64,000 nucleotides of DNA from Sphingomonas echinoides (GCF_029623395.1 NZ_JAPYKK010000013.1:44463-108462); one strand, 5' to 3'; counted from the stretch's first letter, positions 1 to 8,164 are shown. The notes: a model not told the origin generated them from the letters alone. Made by a program: numbers and translations.

Positions 1-1
1 G

Positions 2-478
2 ATTCTTGTCGTCCAGCATATGCCGGCGGCGTTCACGCCGGGCTTCGCGGCGCGTTTGCACAAGGAATGCGCGCTGCGCGTCACCGAAGCGCAGGACGGC
101 ATCGCGGTCGAGCGCGGCAACGTTTATATCGCCCCAGGCGGGCTGACGCATATGGAGCTCATGGGCGGCGTTCACGGTCGCATAAAGCTTCGCGCGACCG
201 ATCCCGTGGGCGGGCATCGCCCTGCCGTGGATGTGTTGTTCCGCTCGGTCAGCCAGATTGGCGCCGCCGCAATCGGGGTGGTGCTCACCGGAATGGGTGC
301 GGATGGCGCCGAGGGGTTGCTCGCGATGCGCACCGCCGGTGCCCGCACGCTCGGCCAGAGCAAGGAAACCTGTGTCGTCTACGGGATGCCCCGTGCTGCG
401 TTCGCCTTGGGCGCGGTCGGGCGCGAAGTCGACCTGTCCGCAATGCCCGAGGCTATCCTCGGCGCTTGCCGCAAATAA
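2..478 (+). CDS. cheB: CheB protein-glutamate methylesterase, C-terminal part (5' end outside window)
   Basis: This is the catalytic domain of the chemotaxis methylesterase/deamidase, which removes methyl groups from receptor glutamates at the inner membrane. The reading frame is open to the left edge, so the receiver domain and the catalytic serine lie outside the window. The visible part holds the active-site histidine in VVQHMPAAFT and the catalytic aspartate in LTGMGADGAEG, followed by the usual QSKETCVVYGMP segment. It is followed after 15 bp by cheY and then cheD, as in an alphaproteobacterial chemotaxis operon. Identity is clear; only the length is unknown. Confidence 0.95.
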   Translation: MLVVQHMPAAFTPGFAARLHKECALRVTEAQDGIAVERGNVYIAPGGLTHMELMGGVHGRIKLRATDPVGGHRPAVDVLFRSVSQIGAAAIGVVLTGMGADGAEGLLAMRTAGARTLGQSKETCVVYGMPRAAFALGAVGREVDLSAMPEAILGACRK

Positions 479-493
479 GTTTGGGAGCGATCA

Positions 494-883
494 ATGCCAG
501 CCGCAGCTGCAATCAAGGTGATGGTGGTCGACGATCAGACCAGCATGCGCGCAATGATCCGTCGGACCCTTCAGGATCTGGGGTTCAAGGATATTCGCGA
601 CAAAGCGGGGCCCGTCGAGGCGCTCGGTGCGATCCGCGCCGACCGCGTCCACCTGATCATATCCGATTACAACATGCCCGACATGGACGGACTCCAGTTC
701 CTGGAAGAAGTCCGCAAGGATCCGGTGATCGGGAAAACCGTGTTCATCATGCTCACCGGCTCTGCCGATCGCGAGATCGTGCAGAAGGCGGCGGTGCTGG
801 GGGTCAACAATTACGTCGTAAAGCCATTCTCCGCTGCCGCGCTCAAGGAAAAGATCGAGCGCGTCTTCGGCGAGCTGACCTGA
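494..883 (+). CDS. cheY: CheY-type single-domain response regulator
   Basis: A stand-alone receiver domain of 129 residues with no output domain, expected to carry the chemotaxis signal to the flagellar switch (FliM/FliN). The acidic pocket is D13-D14, the phospho-acceptor is D58 in IISDYNMPDMDG, the conserved threonine is T88 in MLTGSA and the conserved lysine is K110 in VVKPFS. All catalytic positions are intact. It lies between cheB and cheD with short gaps, consistent with one transcript. Alphaproteobacteria often have several CheY proteins, so which of them binds the motor cannot be told from sequence alone. Confidence 0.93.
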   Translation: MPAAAAIKVMVVDDQTSMRAMIRRTLQDLGFKDIRDKAGPVEALGAIRADRVHLIISDYNMPDMDGLQFLEEVRKDPVIGKTVFIMLTGSADREIVQKAAVLGVNNYVVKPFSAAALKEKIERVFGELT

Positions 884-887
884 TCCG

Positions 888-1409
888 ATGCGACGCGTCT
901 CCATCATCCAGGGTGAAAATCACGTTTCCGGAGAACCCGACGTCGTCATTTCGACGTTGCTCGGGTCGTGCGTCGCAGTGTGCCTGCAAGACCCGGTCAA
1001 CCGGGTCGGCGGAATGAACCATTTCCTGCTCGGCGAACCGGGCAAGGACGATATGGTCCACCACCGCGACATGGCCCGCTACGGCGTGCACGCGATGGAA
1101 TTGCTGATCAATGAACTCATGCGCCGTGGGGGCATACGGTCGCAGTTGCGCGCGCACCTGTACGGCGGTGCCAACATCATCGCGGGACTGGGATCGATCG
1201 GCAGCAGCAACGCCGCCTTCGCGCGGCGTTTCATGGAAACCGAAGGCATCGCCATCGGTCATTGCGATCTCGGCGGCACCCAGGCGCGCAAGGTCGAATT
1301 CGTACCCTACGAAGGTAAGGCGCGATCGCGATCTGTCGCGGAAATCCCCAAGATCATCGCGGCGCCAGTCATCCTTGCCAGCAACGATGGCGATCTTGAA
1401 CTCTTCTGA
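888..1409 (+). CDS. cheD: CheD chemoreceptor glutamine deamidase
   Basis: CheD deamidates glutamines on chemoreceptors and in many bacteria forms a feedback loop with CheY or CheC. The protein (173 residues) has the papain-like catalytic set: C28 in LLGSCVAV, H45 in GGMNHFLL, and the conserved threonine T23. The conserved YGGAN motif follows in the middle of the protein. The ATG start lies 4 bp after the cheY stop, so translation is probably coupled. The family assignment is secure. Confidence 0.94.
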   Translation: MRRVSIIQGENHVSGEPDVVISTLLGSCVAVCLQDPVNRVGGMNHFLLGEPGKDDMVHHRDMARYGVHAMELLINELMRRGGIRSQLRAHLYGGANIIAGLGSIGSSNAAFARRFMETEGIAIGHCDLGGTQARKVEFVPYEGKARSRSVAEIPKIIAAPVILASNDGDLELF

Positions 1410-1462
1410 TGCCTTCGCTGTCCCCCATCCCTTTCCATACTCCCGAACAGGCCCTTTAGAGC

Positions 1463-1756
1463 ATGGCACATATCGATGACCTCGCCGCTTCGCTCTACGT
1501 CGCGATCGCGGCCGAAATCCGGGACATGCGCGTGCTGATCGAGCATCTCGCGGACACCCTCGTGTCCGACGAGGCGTTTGCCATGGCCTATATGGAGCAA
1601 CTCCAGACTTTCGATCTGGTGATTCAACGGGCCGACGAAAGCGCCGATCTCATCGACCGCATGGCGGGTGGATCGGGGTCGCTGGATGCGATCAGCAAGG
1701 TCCGCCTTGGTGCGGTGCAGGAAAAGCTGCGTTCCGCGCTGTCGATCGCCGCCTGA
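1463..1756 (+). CDS. Small helical protein of unknown function between cheD and motB
   Basis: The 97-residue product is not recognised. It is acidic and predicted from composition to be almost all helix (AAEIRDMRVLIEHLADTL and later heptad-like runs), with no signal peptide or membrane segment. Codon use is GC-rich at third positions like its neighbours, so the frame is probably real. It ends 6 bp before motB, which suggests co-translation with motility genes. A role in chemotaxis or in the motor is a guess from position only. No clear ribosome binding site precedes the ATG. Confidence 0.6.
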   Translation: MAHIDDLAASLYVAIAAEIRDMRVLIEHLADTLVSDEAFAMAYMEQLQTFDLVIQRADESADLIDRMAGGSGSLDAISKVRLGAVQEKLRSALSIAA

Positions 1757-1762
1757 TCCGCG

Positions 1763-2632
1763 ATGGCCATTCCTCCCAAGGCGAACCAACGCCCGATCAT
1801 CATCCGCAAGGTCAAGAAAGGCGGTCATGCGGCGCACCACGGCGGCGCGTGGAAGGTTGCCTATGCCGATTTCGTGACGGCGATGATGGCGTTTTTCATG
1901 CTGCTCTGGCTTCTCGCCAATCCCGACAAGGAACGTTTGAAGGGCTTGGCCGAATATTTCTCGCCCGCCTCCGCCAACAGTTCCCCCTCGACGACGCTAA
2001 CCACCAACCCGGGCGACCAGCCCGGCCTCGGCGGTCGCACGCGGCGCGCGCAGGCCGATAGCAAGGCCACAACCGGCCAGCCCTCCGCCGAAAGCGCGAA
2101 GAGCGGGATCTCGCGGGGCGGCACCGCCAACATTCCGGACGCCTCCATGCGGGTGATGGCGCAGGAAATGCGCGTCGCGCTCGAGGCGGCGCCGGCGGCA
2201 CAGGATGCCAAGGACAGCATTCGCGTAGAACCCGAACGCGACGGGGTTCGCATCAGCTTGATGGACACCGCGCAGCGATCGATGTTCGTCGGCGGCACGG
2301 CAGTGCTCAACCCGTTCGCCAGCGCGATGCTCGGGGAGGTCGCCCGCAAACTTGCGAAATCCGGCGCGCAGATCGCGATCGAAGGCCATACAGATTCGCT
2401 CGGAGGCCAGAGCGCGATGAACTGGCGGCTATCCGCGGACCGCGCACTGGCCGCACGGTCGGCGATGCTCGCGGCGGGGCTCACCCCGGACCGGTTCGCC
2501 GAAGTCGTCGCCTTGGCGGGGACACAACCGATCTATCCCGGTGAACCCGGCCGAGCCGAAAATCGCCGGATCACGATCGTTGCGCTGGGGGCGGCACCGA
2601 CGCTGCCCAGCGATTCCAGCTTCAAATTCTGA
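1763..2632 (+). CDS. motB: MotB flagellar stator protein
   Basis: MotB anchors the proton-driven stator to peptidoglycan. At 289 residues it has a basic cytoplasmic N-terminus (IIIRKVKKGGHAAHHGG), one transmembrane helix at about 33-52 with the proton-carrying aspartate D36 in AYADFVTAMMAFFMLLWLL, a plug/linker region and a C-terminal OmpA-type peptidoglycan-binding domain (IAIEGHTDSLGGQ, NWRLSADRA, ENRRITI). The sequence is a normal, intact MotB. Its usual partner motA is not in this window and must be elsewhere. Confidence 0.95.
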   Translation: MAIPPKANQRPIIIRKVKKGGHAAHHGGAWKVAYADFVTAMMAFFMLLWLLANPDKERLKGLAEYFSPASANSSPSTTLTTNPGDQPGLGGRTRRAQADSKATTGQPSAESAKSGISRGGTANIPDASMRVMAQEMRVALEAAPAAQDAKDSIRVEPERDGVRISLMDTAQRSMFVGGTAVLNPFASAMLGEVARKLAKSGAQIAIEGHTDSLGGQSAMNWRLSADRALAARSAMLAAGLTPDRFAEVVALAGTQPIYPGEPGRAENRRITIVALGAAPTLPSDSSFKF

Positions 2633-2643
2633 TCGGAACGAAG

Positions 2644-3081
2644 GTGAAAGCGGCTTTCCTCATCCCCTTGCTCCTCGTGGCCGGCGTCGGCCTTGGCGGC
2701 GGGACCGCTTTCGGCGTCCACCAGTTGCTGCCGTCTCCGGCGACGGCGGCCACCGCGCCGGTGAAAGCCGCCCCGGTGTTCGTACCAACGGGAAAGATCC
2801 TTGCCCCGCTGGTCTCCACCACGGGGCGCTTGTCCGGCTACGTCTCGTTCGAGGTTCAATTGGAAACCGAAGAAAGCGACGCGGCTTTCGTAACGGCACG
2901 TCTGCCGCTGCTGCTGGATGCGATCAACATGCGCACCTTTCGAGCACCGATGGCGAGCGGGCCGGACGGCATGCTTCCGGATCTCGCGGTGTTCCGCAAA
3001 CTGGTGACGGCCTCCGCGAGCGAAGCCTTCGGCATGAACAAAGTTCGCCGCGTCGTGATCATGCAGGCCACACCAGCGTGA
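2644..3081 (+). CDS. FliL-like exported protein, possible accessory to the stator
   Basis: A 145-residue protein starting at GTG, 11 bp after motB. It has an N-terminal hydrophobic stretch (AAFLIPLLLVAGVGLGGGTAFG) that would be a membrane anchor, then a compact domain whose pattern (YVSFEVQLETEESDAAFVTARLPLLLDAI, then a helix and a C-terminal VRRVVIM strand) matches the FliL periplasmic fold. A clear FliL is encoded at 44220-44732, so this would be a second, divergent copy. FliL proteins surround the stator plug, and the position next to motB fits that role. The assignment rests on pattern, not on strong identity. Confidence 0.55.
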   Translation: MKAAFLIPLLLVAGVGLGGGTAFGVHQLLPSPATAATAPVKAAPVFVPTGKILAPLVSTTGRLSGYVSFEVQLETEESDAAFVTARLPLLLDAINMRTFRAPMASGPDGMLPDLAVFRKLVTASASEAFGMNKVRRVVIMQATPA

Positions 3082-3128
3082 TGGCTCACCTTGCCAGCCA
3101 TCATGACATGACGGGGAGGAATTCAGAG

Positions 3129-3761
3129 ATGATGGATACGCCGCGACCGGCCCCAGCCGACTTCCCGAAACGCGATGATCGGCTGACGACGATCCTGCTC
3201 GTCGCACGGCTGTCCACCGAAAATTGGGACGATCTGTGTCGCATTCGGAACGTCTCGTCCGGCGGCATGCGGCTCGAGACCCGGGCGGCACTCGTGACGG
3301 GCGAGCGCGTCGGCATTGACTTGAAAAACGGGAACGCCGTCGCTGGCGTCGTTGTCTGGACCGATCGTTTTGAAGTTGGCGTGCAGTTCGATCAGCCCGT
3401 CGACATCGTTGCGCTGCTGGCGCCCACCGCACAATCGCCTCGGTCGCTGCGCCTGTCCGCGCGGTGCCCGGTCGTGCTGCGACTGGACGGCCATATCGTG
3501 CCAGGTCTGCTCCAGAACATTTCGCAGGGCGGCACGCGGGTCGTTCTGGCTACTCCCGCTCGACTCAACGATGGCGTGGTTGTCGTCATTCCCGGGCTGA
3601 AGTCACAACGCGCGTCAGTGCGCTGGATCGCACCGGGAACGGTCGGCCTGGCGTTTTCGGAAACGGTGGCGTTCGCCGATCTGTCGCACTGGCTGGCGCA
3701 GCAGCACCGCTTCAGCGCCACCAGTTCAGCGCCGCTTAGCCCGAACCGCCAAAGCTCCTGA
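3129..3761 (+). CDS. Tandem PilZ-domain protein (c-di-GMP receptor candidate)
   Basis: The product (210 residues) holds two PilZ-like domains. The second carries the full c-di-GMP signature, RLSAR followed by NISQGG; the first keeps NVSSGG but has a degenerate arginine motif (RDDR). Such proteins often act as flagellar brakes when c-di-GMP rises, and the location beside motB and a FliL-like gene supports this. The start at 3129 is chosen because GGGGAGGA lies 8 bp before it; in-frame ATGs at 3081 and 3108 lack that spacing. The 3' end overlaps the convergent fliP by 26 bp. Confidence 0.75.
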   Translation: MMDTPRPAPADFPKRDDRLTTILLVARLSTENWDDLCRIRNVSSGGMRLETRAALVTGERVGIDLKNGNAVAGVVVWTDRFEVGVQFDQPVDIVALLAPTAQSPRSLRLSARCPVVLRLDGHIVPGLLQNISQGGTRVVLATPARLNDGVVVVIPGLKSQRASVRWIAPGTVGLAFSETVAFADLSHWLAQQHRFSATSSAPLSPNRQSS

Positions 3762-4464
3762 TCAACGACCCGGCGACCAGCGCCCATCCATCGACGAGAA
3801 CGAAGAAGATGATCTTCATCGGCAAGGCGATCGTCGGCGGAGGCAACATCATCATCCCCATCGCCATCAATACAGCGGATACGGCGAGATCGATGATCAG
3901 GAAGGGCAACAGCAGCAAGAAGCCAATCTCGAACGCGCGCCGCAATTCCGAAATCATGAACGCCGGCATGAGCGTCGTCAGCGGCACCTGCGCGCGCGCG
4001 ACCGGTGGCTTGCCCGACAGGTCGGCGAACAACTGGAGGTCGTCGTTGTGGACGTGCTTCAGCATGAACTGGCGGAACGGTTCGGACGTCCGCACAAACG
4101 CCTGTTGCTCGGAAATTCGACCGTTGGTGTATGGGTTGACCCCCTGCTCCCAGGCTTGTTGGAAGGTCGGTGCCATCACGAAGAAGGACAGGAACAGCGC
4201 GAGACTGATCAGCACCGGATTGGGCGGCACACCGGGCGCGCCGATACCGGTCCGCAGCAGCGACAGCGCCACCACGATCCGTGTAAACGACGTGACTGTC
4301 ATCAGGATGCCGGGCGCGAGGCTCAGTACGGTCAGCATCATGATTAGCGTGATCGCCTGACCGGAGACCGACCCCTTGCCCATCGTGACCGATGCGGTTT
4401 GCGCAAGCGCGCTGGACGGGATCGCGAGGGTCAGCGCAAATAGCAGGAGAGCGACTTTACGCAT
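3736..4464 (-). CDS. fliP: FliP flagellar type III export gate protein
   Basis: FliP forms the export gate core with FliQ and FliR in the inner membrane. The 242-residue product has a cleavable-type signal peptide (KVALLLFALTLAIPSSALAQ), then four membrane segments and the family motifs FTRIVVALSLLRTG, QQAWEQGVNPY and MLPPPTIALPMKIIFFVLVDGW. It is transcribed leftward as the last gene of fliN-fliO-fliP and overlaps fliO by 8 nt. Its 3' end runs 26 bp into the oppositely oriented PilZ gene. Confidence 0.96.
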   Translation of the reverse strand: MRKVALLLFALTLAIPSSALAQTASVTMGKGSVSGQAITLIMMLTVLSLAPGILMTVTSFTRIVVALSLLRTGIGAPGVPPNPVLISLALFLSFFVMAPTFQQAWEQGVNPYTNGRISEQQAFVRTSEPFRQFMLKHVHNDDLQLFADLSGKPPVARAQVPLTTLMPAFMISELRRAFEIGFLLLLPFLIIDLAVSAVLMAMGMMMLPPPTIALPMKIIFFVLVDGWALVAGSLIRSFGGSG

Positions 4465-4990
4465 GAGGCTTGTCCAGGGGCGTCAGGGGGAGCTCGGCGC
4501 GGGGCGGAGCCGGGTCGTCCGGCGGGGAAGCGATGGGGGGTGTCGGCGTGACGGCGCGGCGGATCATCGCCTTCAGCGCGGCGCCCTTCGGCGCGGCGTG
4601 ATCCCGGACCCGTTCGACCAACGCCGCAAAGCTTTCCCCGGCGGCGGCCACCTCGGCACGAAACTGCGGCGGATCGTGCGGCAAGGCGGACACCGCCGCC
4701 TGATGTGCCGCGAGATCGACCGCATCGCGCACGAAGCCGCTTTCGAGCATCACATGGCTTTCGGGTGAAATCAGAATGAGATGTTCGTGTCCGTCGCGGC
4801 GCAACAAGACGACAGAGCGGCGTGCGTCGATCGGCAGCTTTTCGACGAGTTCGAGCCGACTGACCCGCATCATTCCGGTGCGGCCAGGCAAACGGATGTC
4901 ATAGCGGCGGACCAGCCAGAGCGCACCGGCCAGCGCCCCCAGCACCGTTCCGAGCCCGCCCAAAGTGCGCAACAGCGCGAGCAAGTCCAT
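4457..4990 (-). CDS. fliO: FliO flagellar export apparatus assembly protein
   Basis: FliO helps assemble the FliP ring. The protein (177 residues) has a single N-terminal membrane helix (LGGLGTVLGALAGALWLVRRY) followed by the small conserved cytoplasmic domain (RLELVEKLPIDARRSVVLLRRDGHEHLILIS). The rest is a proline/alanine-rich tail without recognisable motifs. It sits between fliN and fliP with 1-nt and 8-nt overlaps, the usual order, which strengthens an otherwise weakly conserved family call. Confidence 0.88.
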   Translation of the reverse strand: MDLLALLRTLGGLGTVLGALAGALWLVRRYDIRLPGRTGMMRVSRLELVEKLPIDARRSVVLLRRDGHEHLILISPESHVMLESGFVRDAVDLAAHQAAVSALPHDPPQFRAEVAAAGESFAALVERVRDHAAPKGAALKAMIRRAVTPTPPIASPPDDPAPPRAELPLTPLDKPHA

Positions 4991-5226
4991 CAGCTCCGGA
5001 CCCGCTGAACGACATCGGTGATCTCGAGCGACATCTGGTCCCCTTCGACCAGCACCCGTCCCTTCGCGACCAGCGCGTCGTTGACATAGACCAGCGTTGG
5101 ATCGTCATGCCCGCAATCGAGCGGAATCATGGCGCCACGCCCCATCTTCAGAATCTGGCGGATCGGCACCTGAGCGGAGCCCAGCACGATCGACATATCG
5201 ACGTAGATGCTTTCGAGAACGGACAT
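4990..5226 (-). CDS. fliN: FliN-type switch protein, short form
   Basis: A 78-residue protein that is essentially one SpoA (surface presentation of antigens) domain: DMSIVLGSAQVPIRQILKMGRGAMIPLD, then VYVNDALVAKGRVLVEGDQMSLEITDVV. SpoA proteins make the lower C-ring and dock the export ATPase complex. A second, longer FliN is encoded at 17312-17683, so the locus has two. This one is first in the fliN-fliO-fliP operon, with an AAAGGAG ribosome binding site and a TCCTATAA box 24 bp upstream. Confidence 0.88.
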   Translation of the reverse strand: MSVLESIYVDMSIVLGSAQVPIRQILKMGRGAMIPLDCGHDDPTLVYVNDALVAKGRVLVEGDQMSLEITDVVQRVRS

Positions 5227-5249
5227 ACAACGACACTCCTTTCTCTAAC

Positions 5250-5257
5250 TTATAGGA
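5250..5257 (-). promoter_or_regulatory. TCCTATAA box upstream of fliN-fliO-fliP
   Basis: Leftward TTTTCCTATAAG, 24 bp before the fliN start. It is one of a pair of divergent boxes in the 112-bp gap between fliN and flgC. The short leader would place the box at about -10. No -35 consensus is evident. Confidence 0.45.
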
Positions 5258-5282
5258 AAATCTTTCCGGTTTTCCGGGTAGC

Positions 5283-5302
5283 TAGGCAATTTTTGCCTAT
5301 AA
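5283..5302 (+). promoter_or_regulatory. GCCTATAA box inside an inverted repeat, upstream of flgC
   Basis: GCCTATAA at 5295-5302 lies 37 bp before flgC and overlaps a perfect 7-bp inverted repeat, TAGGCAA-TTT-TTGCCTA (5283-5299). The repeat could be an operator covering the -10 position. This copy has G in place of the first T, bringing it closest to the sigma-28 element GCCGATAA. Confidence 0.45.
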
Positions 5303-5338
5303 CGAAAAGGAGGCCGACGGGGCCGCCGGAGCTGAACC

Positions 5339-5746
5339 ATGAACTTGAAGTCGTCTATGGAGGTGTCCGCATCGGGACTGCGCGCGCAGTCGCTACGCAT
5401 GCGGGTCATCGCGGAAAATCTCGCGAATGCGGACTCGGTGTCGCGCACCGCCGGCGGCGATCCCTACCGTCGTCGGCTCCCCAGCTTCAAATCGGAGGTC
5501 GACCACGAGACCGGCGCAGCCGGCGTGCGGGTCCAATCGATCCAGTCGGACAAGAGTGCGTTCCAGCGTGTCTATCAGCCGGGCAGCCCGGCCGCCGACG
5601 CGACCGGTTACGTCAAGATGCCCAACGTCAACGCACTCGTCGAGAGCGCCGACATGAAGGCCGCGCAGCGCTCCTACGAAGCCAATCTGAGTGCGATCGA
5701 AGCGGCCAAGAGCCTGACGATGCGCACCATCGACCTTCTCAAATAA
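5339..5746 (+). CDS. flgC: FlgC proximal rod protein
   Basis: FlgC is a rod subunit between the MS ring and the hook. The 135-residue protein has the N-terminal family motif ASGLRAQSLRMRVIAENLANADS and the C-terminal signature YVKMPNVNALVESADMKAAQRSYEANLSAIEAAKS. It starts the rightward run flgC-fliE-fliQ-fliR-flhB. Unusually, its normal partner flgB is not adjacent but lies 5 kb away on the other strand. Confidence 0.96.
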   Translation: MNLKSSMEVSASGLRAQSLRMRVIAENLANADSVSRTAGGDPYRRRLPSFKSEVDHETGAAGVRVQSIQSDKSAFQRVYQPGSPAADATGYVKMPNVNALVESADMKAAQRSYEANLSAIEAAKSLTMRTIDLLK

Positions 5747-5757
5747 GGAGTTGATTC

Positions 5758-6075
5758 ATGTCGATCGGAGCATTTGACGCAACCTCGGCCTATGGCCGCG
5801 TCCTTGGCGCGACCAAGCTACCCAAGATCACCGAAGCCGAAACAACCCCGGGCGCCGGCAGCGGTTTCGGCTGGATGATCGAGAAACTCGTGACCGACGC
5901 AGCGGGCAACATGCGCAGCGCCGAGAGCGCCAGCGCCAAGCAGGTTGCGGGCAAGGGTGACCTGATCGACGTGGTGACCGCCGTCGGCGCCGCCGAAACC
6001 GCGCTCGACACTGTGGTCGCGGTGCGGGACCGGATGGTGAATGCCTATTCCGAAATTATGCGCATGCAGATCTGA
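5758..6075 (+). CDS. fliE: FliE MS ring-rod junction protein
   Basis: FliE joins the rod to the MS ring and is an early export substrate. The product is 105 residues, normal for the family, with the C-terminal signature DLIDVVTAVGAAETALDTVVAVRDRMVNAYSEIMRMQI. It begins 11 bp after flgC behind AAGGAG and is followed 6 bp later by fliQ. Confidence 0.95.
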   Translation: MSIGAFDATSAYGRVLGATKLPKITEAETTPGAGSGFGWMIEKLVTDAAGNMRSAESASAKQVAGKGDLIDVVTAVGAAETALDTVVAVRDRMVNAYSEIMRMQI

Positions 6076-6081
6076 TCCGCC

Positions 6082-6345
6082 ATGACGCCGTTCGACGCGA
6101 TGGAACTGGCGCAAGCCGGGATGATCCTGGTGCTGACGATCGTCGGCCCGATGCTGCTCACCTCGCTGGTGGTCGGCGTCGTGGTCGGCCTGTTCCAGGC
6201 GCTGACGCAGGTTCAAGAAATGACGCTGACCTTCGTCCCCAAACTGCTGGCGATCGGCGTGGTAATGCTGCTGTCGTTGCCGATGATCGGCCATGCCTTG
6301 TCCACGTTCATGGCGCAGCTTTGCGACCACATCGTCAGCGGCTGA
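6082..6345 (+). CDS. fliQ: FliQ flagellar export gate protein
   Basis: A small inner-membrane protein of 87 residues with two transmembrane helices (ILVLTIVGPMLLTSLVVGVVVGLFQALTQVQE and LLAIGVVMLLSLPMIGHAL), the standard FliQ layout. It belongs to the export gate with FliP and FliR and is encoded directly before fliR, with a 1-bp gap. Confidence 0.95.
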   Translation: MTPFDAMELAQAGMILVLTIVGPMLLTSLVVGVVVGLFQALTQVQEMTLTFVPKLLAIGVVMLLSLPMIGHALSTFMAQLCDHIVSG

Positions 6346-6346
6346 G

Positions 6347-7099
6347 ATGGAGGGGTTTCCCGCTGAGGCAAGCGCCTTCTTCATCCTGTTCGCGCGCGTC
6401 GGCGCAGTGCTGATGCTATTGCCGGTGTTTTCCGAAGACGCGATCCCGGGCAAGATCCGGCTGATGCTCGCGCTGGGCATGACCGCCGGTCTGTGGAGCC
6501 TGCTCGGCTCACGGATCGCGCCGATCGCGCAGCACAGCACCGCCCTGCCCGGCATTCTCATTGCCGAATTGATGACCGGCCTTGCGATCGGCATGATTAT
6601 CAAGATCATGTTCCTCGCCGCCGCGATGGCGGGGTCGATCATCAGCCTCCAGGTGGGATTGTCGTCGGCGCTGATCAACGATGCCGCGCAAGGCGGACAA
6701 GCGTCGGTCCTGTCCAAGCTGATGAGCGTTGCCGCTGCGGTCGTCTGCATGGGCATGGGCGTGCACCATTTGTGGATCACCGCAATCGTCCACTCCTACA
6801 CCGTATTTCCCGTCGGCGGCCTGCCACCGGCAGCCGATTTCGCGCAGCTTGCGATTCTCACGATCGGCCGATCGATGACGCTCTCGATCAGCCTCGCGGC
6901 GCCGCTGTTGATCTATGGAATCGTGTTCAACATGGCGCTCGGCCTCTCGGCAAGGCTGGCCCCTGCGATCCAGATCTTCTTTATAGCACAGCCGCTCAAC
7001 CTGCTGCTCGGCATGGCGCTGTTCGCGACGCTGATCGGTTCGATCCTGACCGCCTTTTCAGCCGCGATGGTCGCTTGGCTTCACACGGGTTGGGTCTGA
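6347..7099 (+). CDS. fliR: FliR flagellar export gate protein
   Basis: FliR completes the FliP5-Q4-R1 export gate. The 250-residue product has about six membrane helices and the family pattern FFILFARVGAVLMLLPVFSEDAIPGKIRLMLAL near the start and GLSARLAPAIQIFFIAQPLNLLLGMALF near the end. The start at 6347 is chosen because it lies 1 bp after the fliQ stop and places the first helix correctly; an upstream in-frame ATG would overlap fliQ by more than 50 bp. flhB follows. Confidence 0.95.
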   Translation: MEGFPAEASAFFILFARVGAVLMLLPVFSEDAIPGKIRLMLALGMTAGLWSLLGSRIAPIAQHSTALPGILIAELMTGLAIGMIIKIMFLAAAMAGSIISLQVGLSSALINDAAQGGQASVLSKLMSVAAAVVCMGMGVHHLWITAIVHSYTVFPVGGLPPAADFAQLAILTIGRSMTLSISLAAPLLIYGIVFNMALGLSARLAPAIQIFFIAQPLNLLLGMALFATLIGSILTAFSAAMVAWLHTGWV

Positions 7100-7102
7100 G
7101 CC

Positions 7103-8164
7103 GTGGCGGACAAGGATCAGAAAACTCAGGATCCGACCCAGAAGAAGCTCAGCGATGCGCGCGCCAAGGGCGACGTCGCTACATCCACCGAGATGCGCCA
7201 CGCGGTGATGTTCGTCGCCGCGATCATCGTCGCCGGGGGAATGGGCAGTTGGACACTTGCACAATTGGGGCCGATGCTAGTGCGGCTCTGGGGCAATGCC
7301 GACGATTATCCGCTGAACAGCGACGGCGCGCAGGCCTTTGTCACCGGAGTCCTGATTGCGGTGTTCCGCGCGATGATGCCGATCCTGGGCTTGTTGTTCG
7401 GGTTCGCGCTATTGATCCTGTTCGTCCAGGGCAGCCCGACCCTGTCCTGGTCGCGGGTGAAGCCGAAGTTCTCGAAACTCAACCCGGTCGCCGGCTTGGG
7501 CAAGATGCTCGGGAAGCGTGCCCTGATCGAATTCGCCAAGACGCTCGCGAAATTCGTGGCGGTCATCACCGTTGCGACGATGGTGGTGCGGCCGCACCTC
7601 GTTGCGCTCGACCAGTTGATCGGCGCCGAACCGCTGACGATCGCGGATACGGCAGGCGCGATCGTCAGCGCGATGATCAAGACGGTCGGCATTCTGGTGG
7701 GACTGCTCGCACTGTTCGACTTCGTCTATCAACGACGCGCCTTCATCACCCGCATGAAAATGTCGCTCCAAGAGGTGAAGGATGAGCACAAGCAAAGCGA
7801 AGGCGATCCCAAGGTCAAGGGCAAGATCCGTGCGATCGGCATCCAGCGCGCACGCCAGCGGATGATGGCCGCGGTACCGACCGCGAGCGTCATCGTGACC
7901 AACCCCACGCATTATGCGGTTGCCCTCAAATATGACCACGACGCGATGGCCGCGCCCGTCGTAGTCGCCAAGGGCATGGACGAAATCGCGCTGCGTATTC
8001 GTGATATCGCCAAGGCGGCCGGCGTACCGATTGTCGAAAGCCCGCCGCTTGCCCGCGCGCTTTACGCCAGCGCGGTCATCGACCGGCCGATCCCGACGGA
8101 GCATTTCAAGGCCGTGGCCGAGATCATCGGCTATGTGATGCGGCTTGCCAAACGGCGCGTCTGA
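7103..8164 (+). CDS. flhB: FlhB export switch protein
   Basis: FlhB sets substrate specificity of the flagellar export apparatus and autocleaves after hook completion. This 353-residue protein starts at GTG, 3 bp after fliR. It has four membrane segments and a cytoplasmic C-domain with the self-cleavage site NPTH at residues 267-270 (VTNPTHYAVALKY), followed by VVAKGMDEIALRIRDIA. The hook-length partner FliK is encoded at 21175-22890. Confidence 0.96.
   Translation: MADKDQKTQDPTQKKLSDARAKGDVATSTEMRHAVMFVAAIIVAGGMGSWTLAQLGPMLVRLWGNADDYPLNSDGAQAFVTGVLIAVFRAMMPILGLLFGFALLILFVQGSPTLSWSRVKPKFSKLNPVAGLGKMLGKRALIEFAKTLAKFVAVITVATMVVRPHLVALDQLIGAEPLTIADTAGAIVSAMIKTVGILVGLLALFDFVYQRRAFITRMKMSLQEVKDEHKQSEGDPKVKGKIRAIGIQRARQRMMAAVPTASVIVTNPTHYAVALKYDHDAMAAPVVVAKGMDEIALRIRDIAKAAGVPIVESPPLARALYASAVIDRPIPTEHFKAVAEIIGYVMRLAKRRV

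Noticed and set aside
5283..5299. Inverted repeat read as a sigma-54 promoter (GGCA...TTGC)
   Set aside because: The GG-to-GC distance is 8 instead of 10 bases.
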